Source of the DNA: Synergistaceae bacterium OttesenSCG-928-I11
Lineage (GTDB): Bacteria > Synergistota > Synergistia > Synergistales > Synergistaceae
DNA length: 32,936 bases
Assembly: GCA_030266365.1 (NCBI GenBank)
Contig: JAJDHV010000015.1
Span: 1-32,936, forward strand
Reading direction: 5' to 3'
Below, piece after piece: positions 24,120 to 32,168 of this stretch (position 1 is its first letter; the number at the start of each line of letters is the position of its first letter). The translations under genes and the position numbers were made by a program. The notes under the pieces are model-generated. The model did no database searches. It was not told the DNA's origin and worked only from the letters and a program-made list of their open reading frames with translations.

Positions 24120-25973
24120 ATGGAGGACAAAATTCGTAAGCAACTGGCGTTCGCCGCGGCCTTTCTGTGGCTCGCGGGACAGATTTACATGGTGTTCGCG
24201 GCGGTTCCCGGGATGGTGATCCGCCCCCTGCACGTCGGTTTCTGTCTTCTGCTCGTCTTTATCACAAAGCCCGCCATCAAGGATAAGCCGGGCCTTTCGT
24301 TGTTTCTGGACGGCATCCCCGTCCTCGCGATCGGCGCGTACATGGCGCACGTCCTCATCCACGCCGACCGCATCGTCACGAGGATTCCCTTCGTCGACGA
24401 GCTCACCACTGGCGACCTCTGGCTGTCGCTCATCTTCATCGCGCTGATGCTCGAAGCGGGCAGGCGCGTTCTCGGGTGGTCCATGACGATCATCGCCCTC
24501 ATCTTTATGGGTTACACCTTTTTCGGCAAGAGCCTGCCCGGCATTTTCGCCCACCCCGGCACGGACCTGACGAGCTTCATCGAAAACCAGATGATGACCT
24601 CGGGCGGCATCTTCTCCAGCCCGATCGCGGCATCCTCCGACACGATCTTCTACTTCATGATCTTCGGCGCGTTCCTCGCCGCGACCCCGGCGGGCAAACT
24701 CTTCGTCGCGGTCGCCAAGTACGCGACGCGCAAATCCGTCGGCGGCGCGGGCAAGGCATCCATCATCGCGTCCGGCCTCTTCGGCATGATCAGCGGGAGC
24801 GCCGCCGCGAACGTGGCGTCCGTCGGCGTCATCACCTACCCGATGATGGAGCGGGCGAAGTTCAAGCCCGTCTTCAGCGCGGCGCTGCTCGCCACCGCCG
24901 GAACCGGAGGCCAGCTCATCCCGCCCGTGATGGGCGCGTCCGCCTTCATCATGGCGGACATGATCGGCGTCTCGTACTTCTCCATCGTCGTCTGCGCGAT
25001 CCTCCCCTCGCTCCTCTACGTCGGCTCGCTCTTCTGGGAGGTCCACCTAGAGGCGCACAAACAGGGGATGGAGGTCGAGACGGTCGACACGGCGGAGTTG
25101 GTGCGGACGATCAAGAGCTTCGCGCACCTCGTGCTTCCGATCGTCGTGCTCGTGGCCCTCATCGCGATGGGCCGCTCGCTCATGTACTCGGCGATGGTCT
25201 CGACGGCTTCGCTCATTCTGCTCTGCCAGATCAAGCGAGACACGCGCCTCTCGATCCGCGAGATTCTCAAGATGGCGATCGACGGGACGAGATCCTCCGT
25301 CATCGTAGCGCTCCCCTGCGCCCTTGCAGGCATCGTGATCGGCGAGGTCGTCCTCACCGGCCTCGGCCTCCGCTTCAGCGCCGTCATCGCGTCGCTGTCG
25401 GAGGGCAACCTCCTGCTGGCGCTTCTGCTGTCGACCGTGATGATCATCATCATGGGCATGGGGATGCCGACGAGCGCGGCGTACATCATGAGCGCCGTCC
25501 TTCTGGCCCCCGCGATGCAGAAACTCGGCGTCGCACCCATCGTGGCGCACATGTTCATCTTCTACTTCGCCAACATGTCCATGATCACGCCGCCCGTAGC
25601 GATCGCGTCCTACACGGCGGCGGGCATCGCGAAGACCGGGCTGTGGGAGACGGGGATGGAGGCCGTCCGCCTCGCGCTCATTCTCTTCCTCATCCCCTTC
25701 GTCTTCGTCTACAACCCCGGCCTGCTCACGCTGGCGGCCCCGTTGGACGTGATCTGGGTCTTCTTCACAACGGCGGTCGGCTCGGTGAGTCTCGGCATCG
25801 GCATCATCGGATTCTGGAAGGGAACCATCCCCAAACCGATGCGCGCGATCTTCGTTCTCTCCGCGCTCTGCCTCATCATCCCGGAGACGATCACCGACAT
25901 CGTCGGCCTCGGCACGTTCATCGCCCTGATCCTCTTCCAAAGCAAGAGAGGCATCGCAAGGAAACCGGCGTAA
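24120..25973 (+). CDS. TRAP transporter fused small/large permease (TAXI type)
   Basis: 617-residue polytopic membrane protein with at least fifteen hydrophobic segments, fitting a fused DctQ-like (4 TM) and DctM-like (12 TM) permease as usual for TAXI systems. Seen: FAAVPGMVIRPLHVGF and repeated membrane pairs in the first 170 residues, SGSAAANVASVGVITYPMM, then GTGGQLIPPVMGASAFIMAD and, late, IIMGMGMPTSAAYI with FYFANMSMITPPVAIASY. It works in the inner membrane with the receptor encoded 69 bases upstream. The ATG is preceded by GAAAGGA nine bases away. It is the last gene of the operon; no clear terminator is visible before the thiW promoter at 26017. Confidence 0.95.
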   Translation: MEDKIRKQLAFAAAFLWLAGQIYMVFAAVPGMVIRPLHVGFCLLLVFITKPAIKDKPGLSLFLDGIPVLAIGAYMAHVLIHADRIVTRIPFVDELTTGDLWLSLIFIALMLEAGRRVLGWSMTIIALIFMGYTFFGKSLPGIFAHPGTDLTSFIENQMMTSGGIFSSPIAASSDTIFYFMIFGAFLAATPAGKLFVAVAKYATRKSVGGAGKASIIASGLFGMISGSAAANVASVGVITYPMMERAKFKPVFSAALLATAGTGGQLIPPVMGASAFIMADMIGVSYFSIVVCAILPSLLYVGSLFWEVHLEAHKQGMEVETVDTAELVRTIKSFAHLVLPIVVLVALIAMGRSLMYSAMVSTASLILLCQIKRDTRLSIREILKMAIDGTRSSVIVALPCALAGIVIGEVVLTGLGLRFSAVIASLSEGNLLLALLLSTVMIIIMGMGMPTSAAYIMSAVLLAPAMQKLGVAPIVAHMFIFYFANMSMITPPVAIASYTAAGIAKTGLWETGMEAVRLALILFLIPFVFVYNPGLLTLAAPLDVIWVFFTTAVGSVSLGIGIIGFWKGTIPKPMRAIFVLSALCLIIPETITDIVGLGTFIALILFQSKRGIARKPA

Positions 25974-26016
25974 AAGGCGCGCACAACCGCCGCTTGCAAT
26001 GGGCGGACTGGATCGG

Positions 26017-26045
26017 TTGACAATCGCCATACCGGCGATTATGAT
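26017..26045 (+). promoter_or_regulatory. Promoter of thiW with internal dyad
   Basis: A perfect TTGACA at 26017-26022 and TATGAT at 26040-26045 with a 17-base spacer. The spacer is almost filled by an inverted repeat, AATCGCC (26022-26028) and GGCGATT (26034-26040), which could be an operator in addition to the riboswitch. Confidence 0.85.
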
Positions 26046-26073
26046 CCGGCACAGGAACCCGACAAAAAAATAT

Positions 26074-26170
26074 TCGCTCCGGGGGAGCCATCGGCTGAGA
26101 GGGAGCGTCGCGGAATGCGGCCTCCGACCCCAGAACCTGAACCGGGTCATGCCGGCGTAGGCAGGGAGTG
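26074..26170 (+). promoter_or_regulatory. TPP riboswitch (THI element)
   Basis: The conserved elements appear in order: CTGAGA (26095-26100), ACCC followed by GAACCTGA (ending 26140), and ATGCCGGCGTAGG (starting 26149). CTCC near 26077 pairs with GGAG near 26165 to close P1. The aptamer binds thiamine diphosphate. A terminator stem follows at 26193-26225, so control is by transcription termination of thiW. Confidence 0.97.
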
Positions 26171-26192
26171 GACGGCAGATAACGCAGTCCTT

Positions 26193-26225
26193 CGAGAGCC
26201 CGCTTGCCGGGCTCTCGATTTTTTT
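26193..26225 (+). terminator. Riboswitch expression-platform terminator
   Basis: A perfect 10-bp stem CGAGAGCCCG (26193-26202) with 26208-26217 and a T-run (26219-26225), upstream of the thiW ribosome-binding site. It is expected to form when TPP is bound. Confidence 0.95.
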
Positions 26226-26262
26226 CGGGACACGGATAAAAAATTTTTCAGGAGGTCTTTGC

Positions 26263-26793
26263 ATGCACCCAAAGTTATCGGCACTCTCCGCACTCGAGGG
26301 CAACGCCCGCCTGCGTCGCCTCACGCAGGCGGCGCTCTGCGCCGCCGTTGCGGTCGCGCTCTCCGGGTTTTCATTCCCCGTCGGCCCGTCGCGATGCTAC
26401 CCCGTCCAGCACGCCATGAACGCCGTGGCGGGCGTTCTGCTGGGGCCGTGGTACGCGTGCGCCGCAGCCCTAGTTGCAGCCACGGTGCGCAACCTCATGG
26501 GGACGGGGACGCTCTTGGCCTACCCCGGCAGCGTCTTCGGCGCACTCGCGGTCGGGTGCGCCGCGCGCCTCCTGCCCGAGCGGCACCGGGCACTCGCTGC
26601 CTTCGCCGAACCGCTCGCGACCGCGACAGTCGGCGCGTGGGCGGCGTCGCACATCGCGGGCAACCCCGCGCTCTACCCCATGCTCGCATGGGCGTTTCTC
26701 ACGAGCGCCGGACCGGGCGCCGCCATCGGGCTGTTCGCCCTCAGGGCGCTGCGAATGAGGCGCGCGGACAAAACGACGCCACAGGAACGCTGA
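26263..26793 (+). CDS. thiW: ThiW, substrate-binding (S) component of an ECF thiazole transporter
   Basis: 176-residue integral membrane protein with five to six hydrophobic segments. Diagnostic ThiW patterns are FPVGPSRCYPVQHAMNAVAG and LLGPWY, then RNLMGTGTLLAYPGSVFGA. In the family, ThiW is the S-component that captures the thiazole precursor of thiamine and uses the shared ECF energizing module, encoded elsewhere. The preceding TPP riboswitch fits this role. AGGAGG lies nine bases before the ATG. The gene is followed directly by a terminator, so it is monocistronic; the usual thiM/thiE/thiD partners are not adjacent. The preceding operon encodes a ThDP-dependent enzyme, which makes cofactor supply a natural link. 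Confidence 0.94.
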   Translation: MHPKLSALSALEGNARLRRLTQAALCAAVAVALSGFSFPVGPSRCYPVQHAMNAVAGVLLGPWYACAAALVAATVRNLMGTGTLLAYPGSVFGALAVGCAARLLPERHRALAAFAEPLATATVGAWAASHIAGNPALYPMLAWAFLTSAGPGAAIGLFALRALRMRRADKTTPQER

Positions 26794-26804
26794 ACGCAGC
26801 ACAC

Positions 26805-26853
26805 CAAAAAAAATCGGAGCCGGAACGATTTCGTTCCGGCTCCAATTTTTTTT
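26805..26853. terminator. Bidirectional terminator between thiW and the Ig-like protein gene
   Basis: A 13-bp stem GGAGCCGGAACGA (26816-26828) with 26831-26843, flanked by an A-run (26806-26813) and a T-run (26846-26853). It serves the two convergent genes. Confidence 0.93.
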
Positions 26854-26870
26854 GGCGATTCTTCGTCGTG

Positions 26871-28469
26871 CTAGTCGCGGAACATCCGCACGATAGCGAC
26901 GCCCGCAAGCGCAATCAGCGCAAAGATCCCCGCGCCCGCACTGCACCCGCCGCCACCACCGCCGCTGTAATGCTGCGGACGCTTCTCCAAGACGATCGGG
27001 TCCTCGATCTTGGCGTTCGGGTTACCGTCGTAGATGAAGAGGATGTTGTTCGTGTTGTCGTATTTCACGCCGTACTGATTATTCTCGCCGGCATAAGCAT
27101 CGCACCAGTTGTCAAGCGGCGCAAGCGCGTCGACCATGACCACGAGCGGGCCGAGGCGGAACTCGCCGGTCGTTGTGTCGCGCACCATGTACGTTCCCAT
27201 CCTCCTGGAGAGGACGTCCGAAATCTCGATTGCGTAATTGGCCGTACCCCGTTCGAAGTATTTCATGATCCGGTAGTTGTTGTGGAAATCCGCCACGCTC
27301 GACGAGTTCGCGACCGGCGTCCTGCCGTCAGGGTAGAGCAGATTCGCGAGGTTGAAGGAGAGCATCATCGGGATCATGTTACCCTTGACGGTCGACGGGC
27401 TGAAGTCCGCTTCGAAGCGCATTGCTGCAACGACTCGCGTGTCGAAATCACTGATGTTCAGTCCGTGTGCCGACGTGATCATCGTACGGTTGATATAGTA
27501 GCTTGCCTTCTGCGGGTTGCTGCCGATGAGGTAATAGACGCCCCCCGTCGTGATACCGGAAGCGGTCTTGATCTTATCGGAGGTCAAAGCGCCGGAAAGC
27601 GTGCCGATGTAGCTCTCGTCCACACCGTACAATATCGTCGAACTCTTTTCCTCGTCGAGCGGCTTCCAGTCGCCGGTCTCGATCGGCGCGATCACCATGT
27701 CGTCGGCAATCTCGCCCTTGCCGACAACCGTGATATCACAGGACGCGGTGGCTGTGGTTCCGTTTTCGCCCGTTGCCGTCACGATGATCTTCGCTGTCCC
27801 GGGCTGTGCCACAGTCAGTCGCGCCATGTCGGGGGAAAGACTCTCCTGCACCGGAGTGACGACATCCTGATTTTGCGAGCTCCACACGTATGCCACATTC
27901 GTCGCGTTGTTCGGCGTGGGCGTGGCTGTCAAATAAAGGCCTTCCCTATTCTGGCGAACCGTGAGCTTCGACTCGTTCAGTGAAACACCGGCAAGCTCGA
28001 TTGCCTGCGCGAAGGATATTTCAACGGTCGCATTCGCGCCTACCGTCGTACCTCCGGCATCTTTAAGTTCTGCGGTGATTCTGAACTTATCGCTCAGCTG
28101 CGCGTTTGCAAATTGAATGGTCACCTTTGCACGGCCATTCGTATCGAGCGGCGTGTCCTCACCTGGGTTGAAGGTGTGGGTGGCGTTGGTGGCCCCTGTC
28201 GAGATATTTGCCACACTCCAGATAATTTTTGTGCCCGAATTGGCTGTGGCGTTGTCGGTTGCTGTGTGAGCGGTCAGCTCGACGCTCGGTTTGGTGAGCG
28301 TCAGTGTGATGTTATAGCCCGACCTGTCTCCGCGCAGAGCGGGATTGCCCGCCAAACGGTCGATCTTCCCGAAACTCGCCTCGGACGGGGCAGCATTCAA
28401 CACAAGGCCCCAACATGTCAACGCTGCAAGAAACAAGAAACAAATTCTCGAAACCCTCATCCTAATCAC
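26871..28469 (-). CDS. Secreted Ig-like-domain protein with Synergist-type sorting signal
   Basis: 532-residue exported protein. A signal peptide lies at about residues 1-33 (ICFLFLAALTCW core, PSEA end). Two Ig-like regions follow: one around 45-150, and a Big_2-like one around 155-250 (VSLNESKLTV, VWSSQNQDVV, TAKIIVTATGENGT). The central 280 residues are beta-rich without a family I recognise. The end is six glycines, Cys, a hydrophobic helix and RMFRD, the same tail as the S8 protease. A surface structural or binding role is inferred. GTG at 28469 is chosen because AAAGGGG lies seven bases upstream and the predicted promoter (28513-28541) puts the transcript start near 28506. Alternatives are ATG 28460 (nine bases after the GTG) and ATG 28496, which would leave almost no leader. 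Confidence 0.85.
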   Translation of the reverse strand: MIRMRVSRICFLFLAALTCWGLVLNAAPSEASFGKIDRLAGNPALRGDRSGYNITLTLTKPSVELTAHTATDNATANSGTKIIWSVANISTGATNATHTFNPGEDTPLDTNGRAKVTIQFANAQLSDKFRITAELKDAGGTTVGANATVEISFAQAIELAGVSLNESKLTVRQNREGLYLTATPTPNNATNVAYVWSSQNQDVVTPVQESLSPDMARLTVAQPGTAKIIVTATGENGTTATASCDITVVGKGEIADDMVIAPIETGDWKPLDEEKSSTILYGVDESYIGTLSGALTSDKIKTASGITTGGVYYLIGSNPQKASYYINRTMITSAHGLNISDFDTRVVAAMRFEADFSPSTVKGNMIPMMLSFNLANLLYPDGRTPVANSSSVADFHNNYRIMKYFERGTANYAIEISDVLSRRMGTYMVRDTTTGEFRLGPLVVMVDALAPLDNWCDAYAGENNQYGVKYDNTNNILFIYDGNPNAKIEDPIVLEKRPQHYSGGGGGGCSAGAGIFALIALAGVAIVRMFRD

Positions 28470-28512
28470 AGTAAAACCCCTTTCTTCATCCTCCATATTG
28501 GATTACCTGTAC

Positions 28513-28541
28513 ATTCTAGCTGGCATGGTGCGGAATTGCAA
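28513..28541 (-). promoter_or_regulatory. Promoter for the Ig-like protein gene
   Basis: Read on minus: TTGCAA (28541-28536), a 17-base spacer, and TAGAAT (28518-28513). It lies just after the glpK stop codon, so this gene can be expressed apart from dhaL-glpK. Confidence 0.7.
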
Positions 28542-28575
28542 ATAGGCACAACGATTCATTCTTCGGTCGTTTTAT

Positions 28576-30111
28576 TCAGTCGACCCACCCCTTGGACTTT
28601 TCGATCGCTTTTTTCCAGCGCCGATACCCCGATTCGCGCTTTGCCTCCGAGACGGCGGGTTCAAACCGCGTGTCCTCCGCCCAGTTCGCGCGCAGTTCGT
28701 CCGTGTCGCGCCAGAAACCGGTCGCGAGCCCCGCGGCATATGCCGCGCCGAGCGCCGTCGTCTCGTTCACGACGGGTCGGACAACTGTTCCGCCCAGAAT
28801 ATCCGCCTGCATCTGCATCAGCAGGTTGTTTTTCACCGCGCCGCCGTCGACGCGGAGCTCCGCCAACGAGACGCCGGAGTCGGCCTCCATGGCCCGCGCG
28901 ACGTCGCGCGTCTGGTAGCAGATCGACTCGAGCGTGGCGCGGATGATGTGCTCCTTGCGCGTATAGCGCGTGATGCCGACGATCGCGCCACGCGCCGTCA
29001 TGTCCCAGTACGGCGCGTAGAGTCCCGAGAAGGCGGGGACGAAGCAGACGCCGCCGCTGTCGTCGACCTTGCCCGCCAGATATTCGCTGTCCGGCGATTC
29101 GTCGACGATCCGCAGGTTGTCGCGCAGCCACTGGACCGCCGAGCCCGTGTTCGCGATCGAGCCCTCGAGCGCGTACATGCACTTTCCCTGCTCCAGACTG
29201 TACGCCGCCGTCGTGAGGAGGCCGTTCGTCGACAACGCGGGCGCCTCGCCGATGTTCATCAGCAGGAAACAGCCGGTGCCGTACGTGTTTTTCGCCTCGC
29301 CTACAGCGAAACAGGTCTGGCCGAAGAGTGCCGCCTGCTGGTCGCCGAGATCGCCCGCCACGGGGAGGGCCGCGCCGAAGGGACCGCGCTCGGTCGTCGT
29401 ACCGTAGACGCAAACGGAGGGGCGGATCTCCGGCAGCATCGCCACCGGAATGTCGAGAAAATCCGTCATCGTCTCGTCCCATTCGAGCGTCTCGATGTTC
29501 ATCAGCATCGTGCGCGACGCGTTCGAGACGTCGGTGACGTGCACGCCGCCCTCCGGTCCGCCCGTGAGGTTCCAGATCAGCCATGTGTCGACGTTGCCGA
29601 AGAGCAATTCGCCCCGCGCCGCGCGCTCGCGCGCGCCGGGGACGTTGTCGAGGATCCACTTGATCTTCGTCCCGGAAAAATAGGGGTTGACGAGGAGACC
29701 GGTGATCTCCTTCGCACGGCCCGCACCGGCCTCATTCTGCTCCCAGCCCGGCGTCCTCAGCCACTGCGAGCAGAACTTCTGCGTGCGCATGCACTGCCAG
29801 ACGATGGCGTTGTAGATCGGTCTGCCGGTTGCGCGCTCCCAGACGACGGTCGTCTCGCGCTGGTTCGTGATACCGATCCCCGCGATCTCGTCCGGGGCGA
29901 TGCCGCCACTCCCGAGCGCTCCGCGAATCACCTCCTGCGTGCGCGTCCAGATCTCGAGCGCATCGTGCTCGACCCAGCCCGGCTGGGGAAAAATTTGCGC
30001 GTGCTCCGCCTGCGCGGAGCGAACGGGCCTGCCGCCCCGGTCGAACAGAATGCACCGCGTGTTCGTCGTCCCCTGGTCGATCGCCGCGATATATTTTTTT
30101 TCGCCGCGCAT
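28576..30111 (-). CDS. glpK: Glycerol kinase
   Basis: 511-residue FGGY-family kinase of normal GlpK length, converting glycerol and ATP to sn-glycerol-3-phosphate. Seen: the N-terminal [14 protein letters not shown] nucleotide motif, [15 protein letters not shown], the glycerol-contacting [37 protein letters not shown], and [14 protein letters not shown] with the FGGY signature region after it. The start is ATG 30111-30109, with AAGGA six bases upstream; another ATG two codons earlier overlaps the dhaL stop codon. The dhaL stop lies two bases before this start, so the two are translationally coupled. No glycerol facilitator or glycerol-3-phosphate dehydrogenase gene is in the window. Confidence 0.97.
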   Translation of the reverse strand: MRGEKKYIAAIDQGTTNTRCILFDRGGRPVRSAQAEHAQIFPQPGWVEHDALEIWTRTQEVIRGALGSGGIAPDEIAGIGITNQRETTVVWERATGRPIYNAIVWQCMRTQKFCSQWLRTPGWEQNEAGAGRAKEITGLLVNPYFSGTKIKWILDNVPGARERAARGELLFGNVDTWLIWNLTGGPEGGVHVTDVSNASRTMLMNIETLEWDETMTDFLDIPVAMLPEIRPSVCVYGTTTERGPFGAALPVAGDLGDQQAALFGQTCFAVGEAKNTYGTGCFLLMNIGEAPALSTNGLLTTAAYSLEQGKCMYALEGSIANTGSAVQWLRDNLRIVDESPDSEYLAGKVDDSGGVCFVPAFSGLYAPYWDMTARGAIVGITRYTRKEHIIRATLESICYQTRDVARAMEADSGVSLAELRVDGGAVKNNLLMQMQADILGGTVVRPVVNETTALGAAYAAGLATGFWRDTDELRANWAEDTRFEPAVSEAKRESGYRRWKKAIEKSKGWVD

Positions 30112-30113
30112 GG

Positions 30114-30743
30114 TCATCCTTCGAGCGATGCGTCGCGGAAGGAGACGATGAGGTAGAACGACGAGGTCGCGCCCGCGTCCTGACGGCCCAACGAACGCTC
30201 GCCGGCGTAGCTGCTCCGCCCGCGCCTTGCCGTCATGGAAGCCGTTCCCTTCATCCCCTGCTCCGCAGAGAGGACTGCCATGTTCCACGCGATGCCGTCC
30301 CCCTGTTCTGCACAGTTCAGAAGCGCCTCGATCGCCGGGGCGAGCGTGTCGACCATCGTCTTGTCGCCGGGCGCGGCCTTGCCGAGCCGCATGACGCCGT
30401 CCAGCCCCTCTCGCATGGCGCATGCGAACGCCGCGAGCGGTACCTCGCGCTTGCCGGAGAGCTCCTGTGCCAACTTCATGAAGAACGTCCCGTACAGGGG
30501 GCCGGCGGAACCGCCGACGGCGCCCATGAGGGTCATCGCGACGTCGCGATAGAGCGAGCCCAGGTCGGCATAATTCTTTCCGCGAATTTTTTCCGCGGTG
30601 CGTTTCATCCCGCGATTCATGTTGATGCCGTGATCCGCGTCCCCGACCTCGGAGTCGAGGTCGGAGAGATGTTCCTTTCCGTCCTCGATCGATTTCGCCA
30701 GTTTTTCGAGTGCGCTGTGCGCCATCTCAAGAGTGAAGGCCAC
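30114..30743 (-). CDS. dhaL: DhaL-type dihydroxyacetone kinase subunit, without DhaK
   Basis: 209-residue DhaL protein, the nucleotide-binding subunit of dihydroxyacetone kinase. Seen: [18 protein letters not shown] with the Asp/Asp/His magnesium-ADP ligands, [24 protein letters not shown] and, near the end, [21 protein letters not shown]. All nucleotide-site motifs are intact. DhaL normally needs DhaK to bind dihydroxyacetone and DhaM (or ATP exchange) as phosphate donor; neither is here. The start is GTG at 30743, with GGGGGG six bases upstream; ATG 30761 and 30782 lie before or within that site. It is coupled to glpK. A TATAAT-like -10 on minus at 30787-30782 could drive both. Confidence 0.92.
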   Translation of the reverse strand: MAFTLEMAHSALEKLAKSIEDGKEHLSDLDSEVGDADHGINMNRGMKRTAEKIRGKNYADLGSLYRDVAMTLMGAVGGSAGPLYGTFFMKLAQELSGKREVPLAAFACAMREGLDGVMRLGKAAPGDKTMVDTLAPAIEALLNCAEQGDGIAWNMAVLSAEQGMKGTASMTARRGRSSYAGERSLGRQDAGATSSFYLIVSFRDASLEG

Positions 30744-31563
30744 GAAGGTCCCCCCATTCATGCATAAAATCTTCCGACACAATTATAAACGATGAAACGG
30801 CGGCGGCAGCCCCATCAAAAAAAGAGAGACGAATGAAATCAAGCGCGAGCGGAAAGCGTTACGAGTCAAGCACGTCCGTTCAAATACAATCCGCACCGCA
30901 AATTTCTAAAATTTTTCAAAGGAGAGGTCCGCATTTTTCGGCTCTTTAATACGCCGTCCTACCGATAATATTTTGAAACGAAATCGATACCATAATGATA
31001 CGCAATGGAAGTTCGATGAATGTTTTGGCGTTTTATCTCTCATGTGAATGCCATGCTGCTCTTCGCCTCGGGCATGTGGCTTCGAAAGATTCGTGCGGCT
31101 TTTCCAATTCCGTAAAAAAATATAAAGATATTTGAAGATCGATAAAATGCTTCAATAAACAACAAAAAATCACGTGAGAATAATGCACTCGTAAATATAG
31201 ACAAAACGATTATTATTTGTTAAATTAACACTCTAAATTCGACGCATTCTTGCCGAAAGCAAATCGCCGTAAAATGCAAAATGAGTTCGAAATGCCTTGC
31301 TTTTTGTTGGCTTTTCTGCTAATTTTGTATGGTATAACCCTCTGGCGTGCGTATTTCAATTTACTTATCCTTTATATGTTTGCGAAATGCGCTCTCAGAC
31401 AGGGCCGCAAAGGGACATCCGAACAGTTCATACTCGCGAGAGGAGAGAGCGATTTACGGCCGATATAGCAATTCAGTGAGAAGAAGCGGAAGCGATTACG
31501 AATTTGAGCGAAGAATCCGATCAGGCAAAGCAAACAAATGATCGATCACAGGAGGAGAAAGAT
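30744..31563. other. AT-rich 820-base region without a convincing gene
   Basis: It lies between the divergent dhaL and Lrp-type genes. From about 30860 to 31400 the base composition is clearly more AT-rich than anywhere else in the window. Only short overlapping frames occur (around 31250-31540), none with a ribosome-binding site. It holds a possible minus -10 for dhaL (30782-30787) and an extended -10-like TG-G-TATAAC (31330-31338). I see no tRNA, inverted repeat or transposase trace. It may be a regulatory region, a degraded gene or acquired DNA. Confidence 0.6.
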
Positions 31564-32031
31564 ATGCAGGGAGACAAATTGCTGGACGATATCGGCAGGC
31601 AGATTTTGAAGGCGTTGCAGGAGAACGCACGCATCTCCTTCAGCGAATTGGGCAGAAGAGTGGGCTTGTCCTCACCGGCGGTCGCGGAACGCGTCCATCG
31701 CATGGAAGAGGCGGGCTACATCAAAGAGTACCGGGCGATCGTCGATCAGGAGAAGCTCGGCTTCCCGATCACGGCATTCATCCGTGTGACCGCGGGCGTC
31801 GGCAGGCTGAAGGAAGCGGACGACATGGCGCGCACAATCCCCGAGGTCATCGAGGGGCACCACCTCACGGGGACGGACGGGTTCATCCTCAAGGTCGTCG
31901 TCGCGTCGGTCGGACACCTCGAGGAGATCATCAACCAGATGGGCAACTACGGACAGACCACGACGTCGATCGTCCTCTCGAGCCCCGTATCCTCGCGCGT
32001 ATTGGCGCCGTATTTCCCGGTAAACAGTTAG
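31564..32031 (+). CDS. Lrp/AsnC-family transcription regulator
   Basis: 155-residue regulator of normal Lrp/AsnC size. The N-terminal winged helix reads LDDIGRQILKALQENARISF then SELGRRVGLSSPAVAERVHRM (residues about 6-50), followed by YIKEYRAIVDQEKLGF, the typical linker. The C-terminal half is the ligand-binding RAM domain (HHLTGTDGFILKVVVAS, LEEIINQMGNYGQT). Lrp-type proteins respond to amino acids and often control their transport and breakdown. The ATG at 31564 is chosen because GGAGGAG lies seven bases upstream; a longer reading from 31504 adds a charged, unlikely extension. The large AT-rich upstream region could hold its binding sites. A terminator separates it from gyrA. Confidence 0.95.
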   Translation: MQGDKLLDDIGRQILKALQENARISFSELGRRVGLSSPAVAERVHRMEEAGYIKEYRAIVDQEKLGFPITAFIRVTAGVGRLKEADDMARTIPEVIEGHHLTGTDGFILKVVVASVGHLEEIINQMGNYGQTTTSIVLSSPVSSRVLAPYFPVNS

Positions 32032-32094
32032 AAAATCGCGACTCGAATCTCGCAAAAAGCACCATCTTGGTGTAAAATAAACCAAGAGATCCCC

Positions 32095-32128
32095 CAAGCG
32101 GCGGAACTGCTCCGCCGCTTGTTTTTTT
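32095..32128 (+). terminator. Terminator after the Lrp-type gene
   Basis: A perfect 11-bp stem CAAGCGGCGGA (32095-32105) with 32111-32121, a five-base loop and TTTTTTT (32122-32128). Confidence 0.95.
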
Positions 32129-32168
32129 GCGCGGGTGCGACGCACGAACATTGGCCGGAGGTAATGGA

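Noticed and set aside
20666-25046. Long minus-strand open frames opposite the ThDP enzyme and TRAP genes
   Set aside because: No ribosome-binding sites or domains; the plus-strand genes are strongly supported.
25985-26008. Weak CCGCC/GGCGG hairpin after the TRAP permease gene as an operon terminator
   Set aside because: Only about five pairs, a long loop and no T-run.
26115-27983. Long plus-strand open frame overlapping the riboswitch, thiW and the Ig-like gene
   Set aside because: It crosses a riboswitch, two terminators and two well-supported genes in other frames.
31250-31541. Three overlapping short plus-strand frames in the AT-rich region, one with a hydrophobic stretch
   Set aside because: No ribosome-binding site and no clear preferred frame; a small membrane protein cannot be excluded but is not supported.
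32066-32086. Six-base stem CTTGGT/ACCAAG before the Lrp terminator
   Set aside because: Short stem, no T-run; the stronger terminator follows at 32095-32128.
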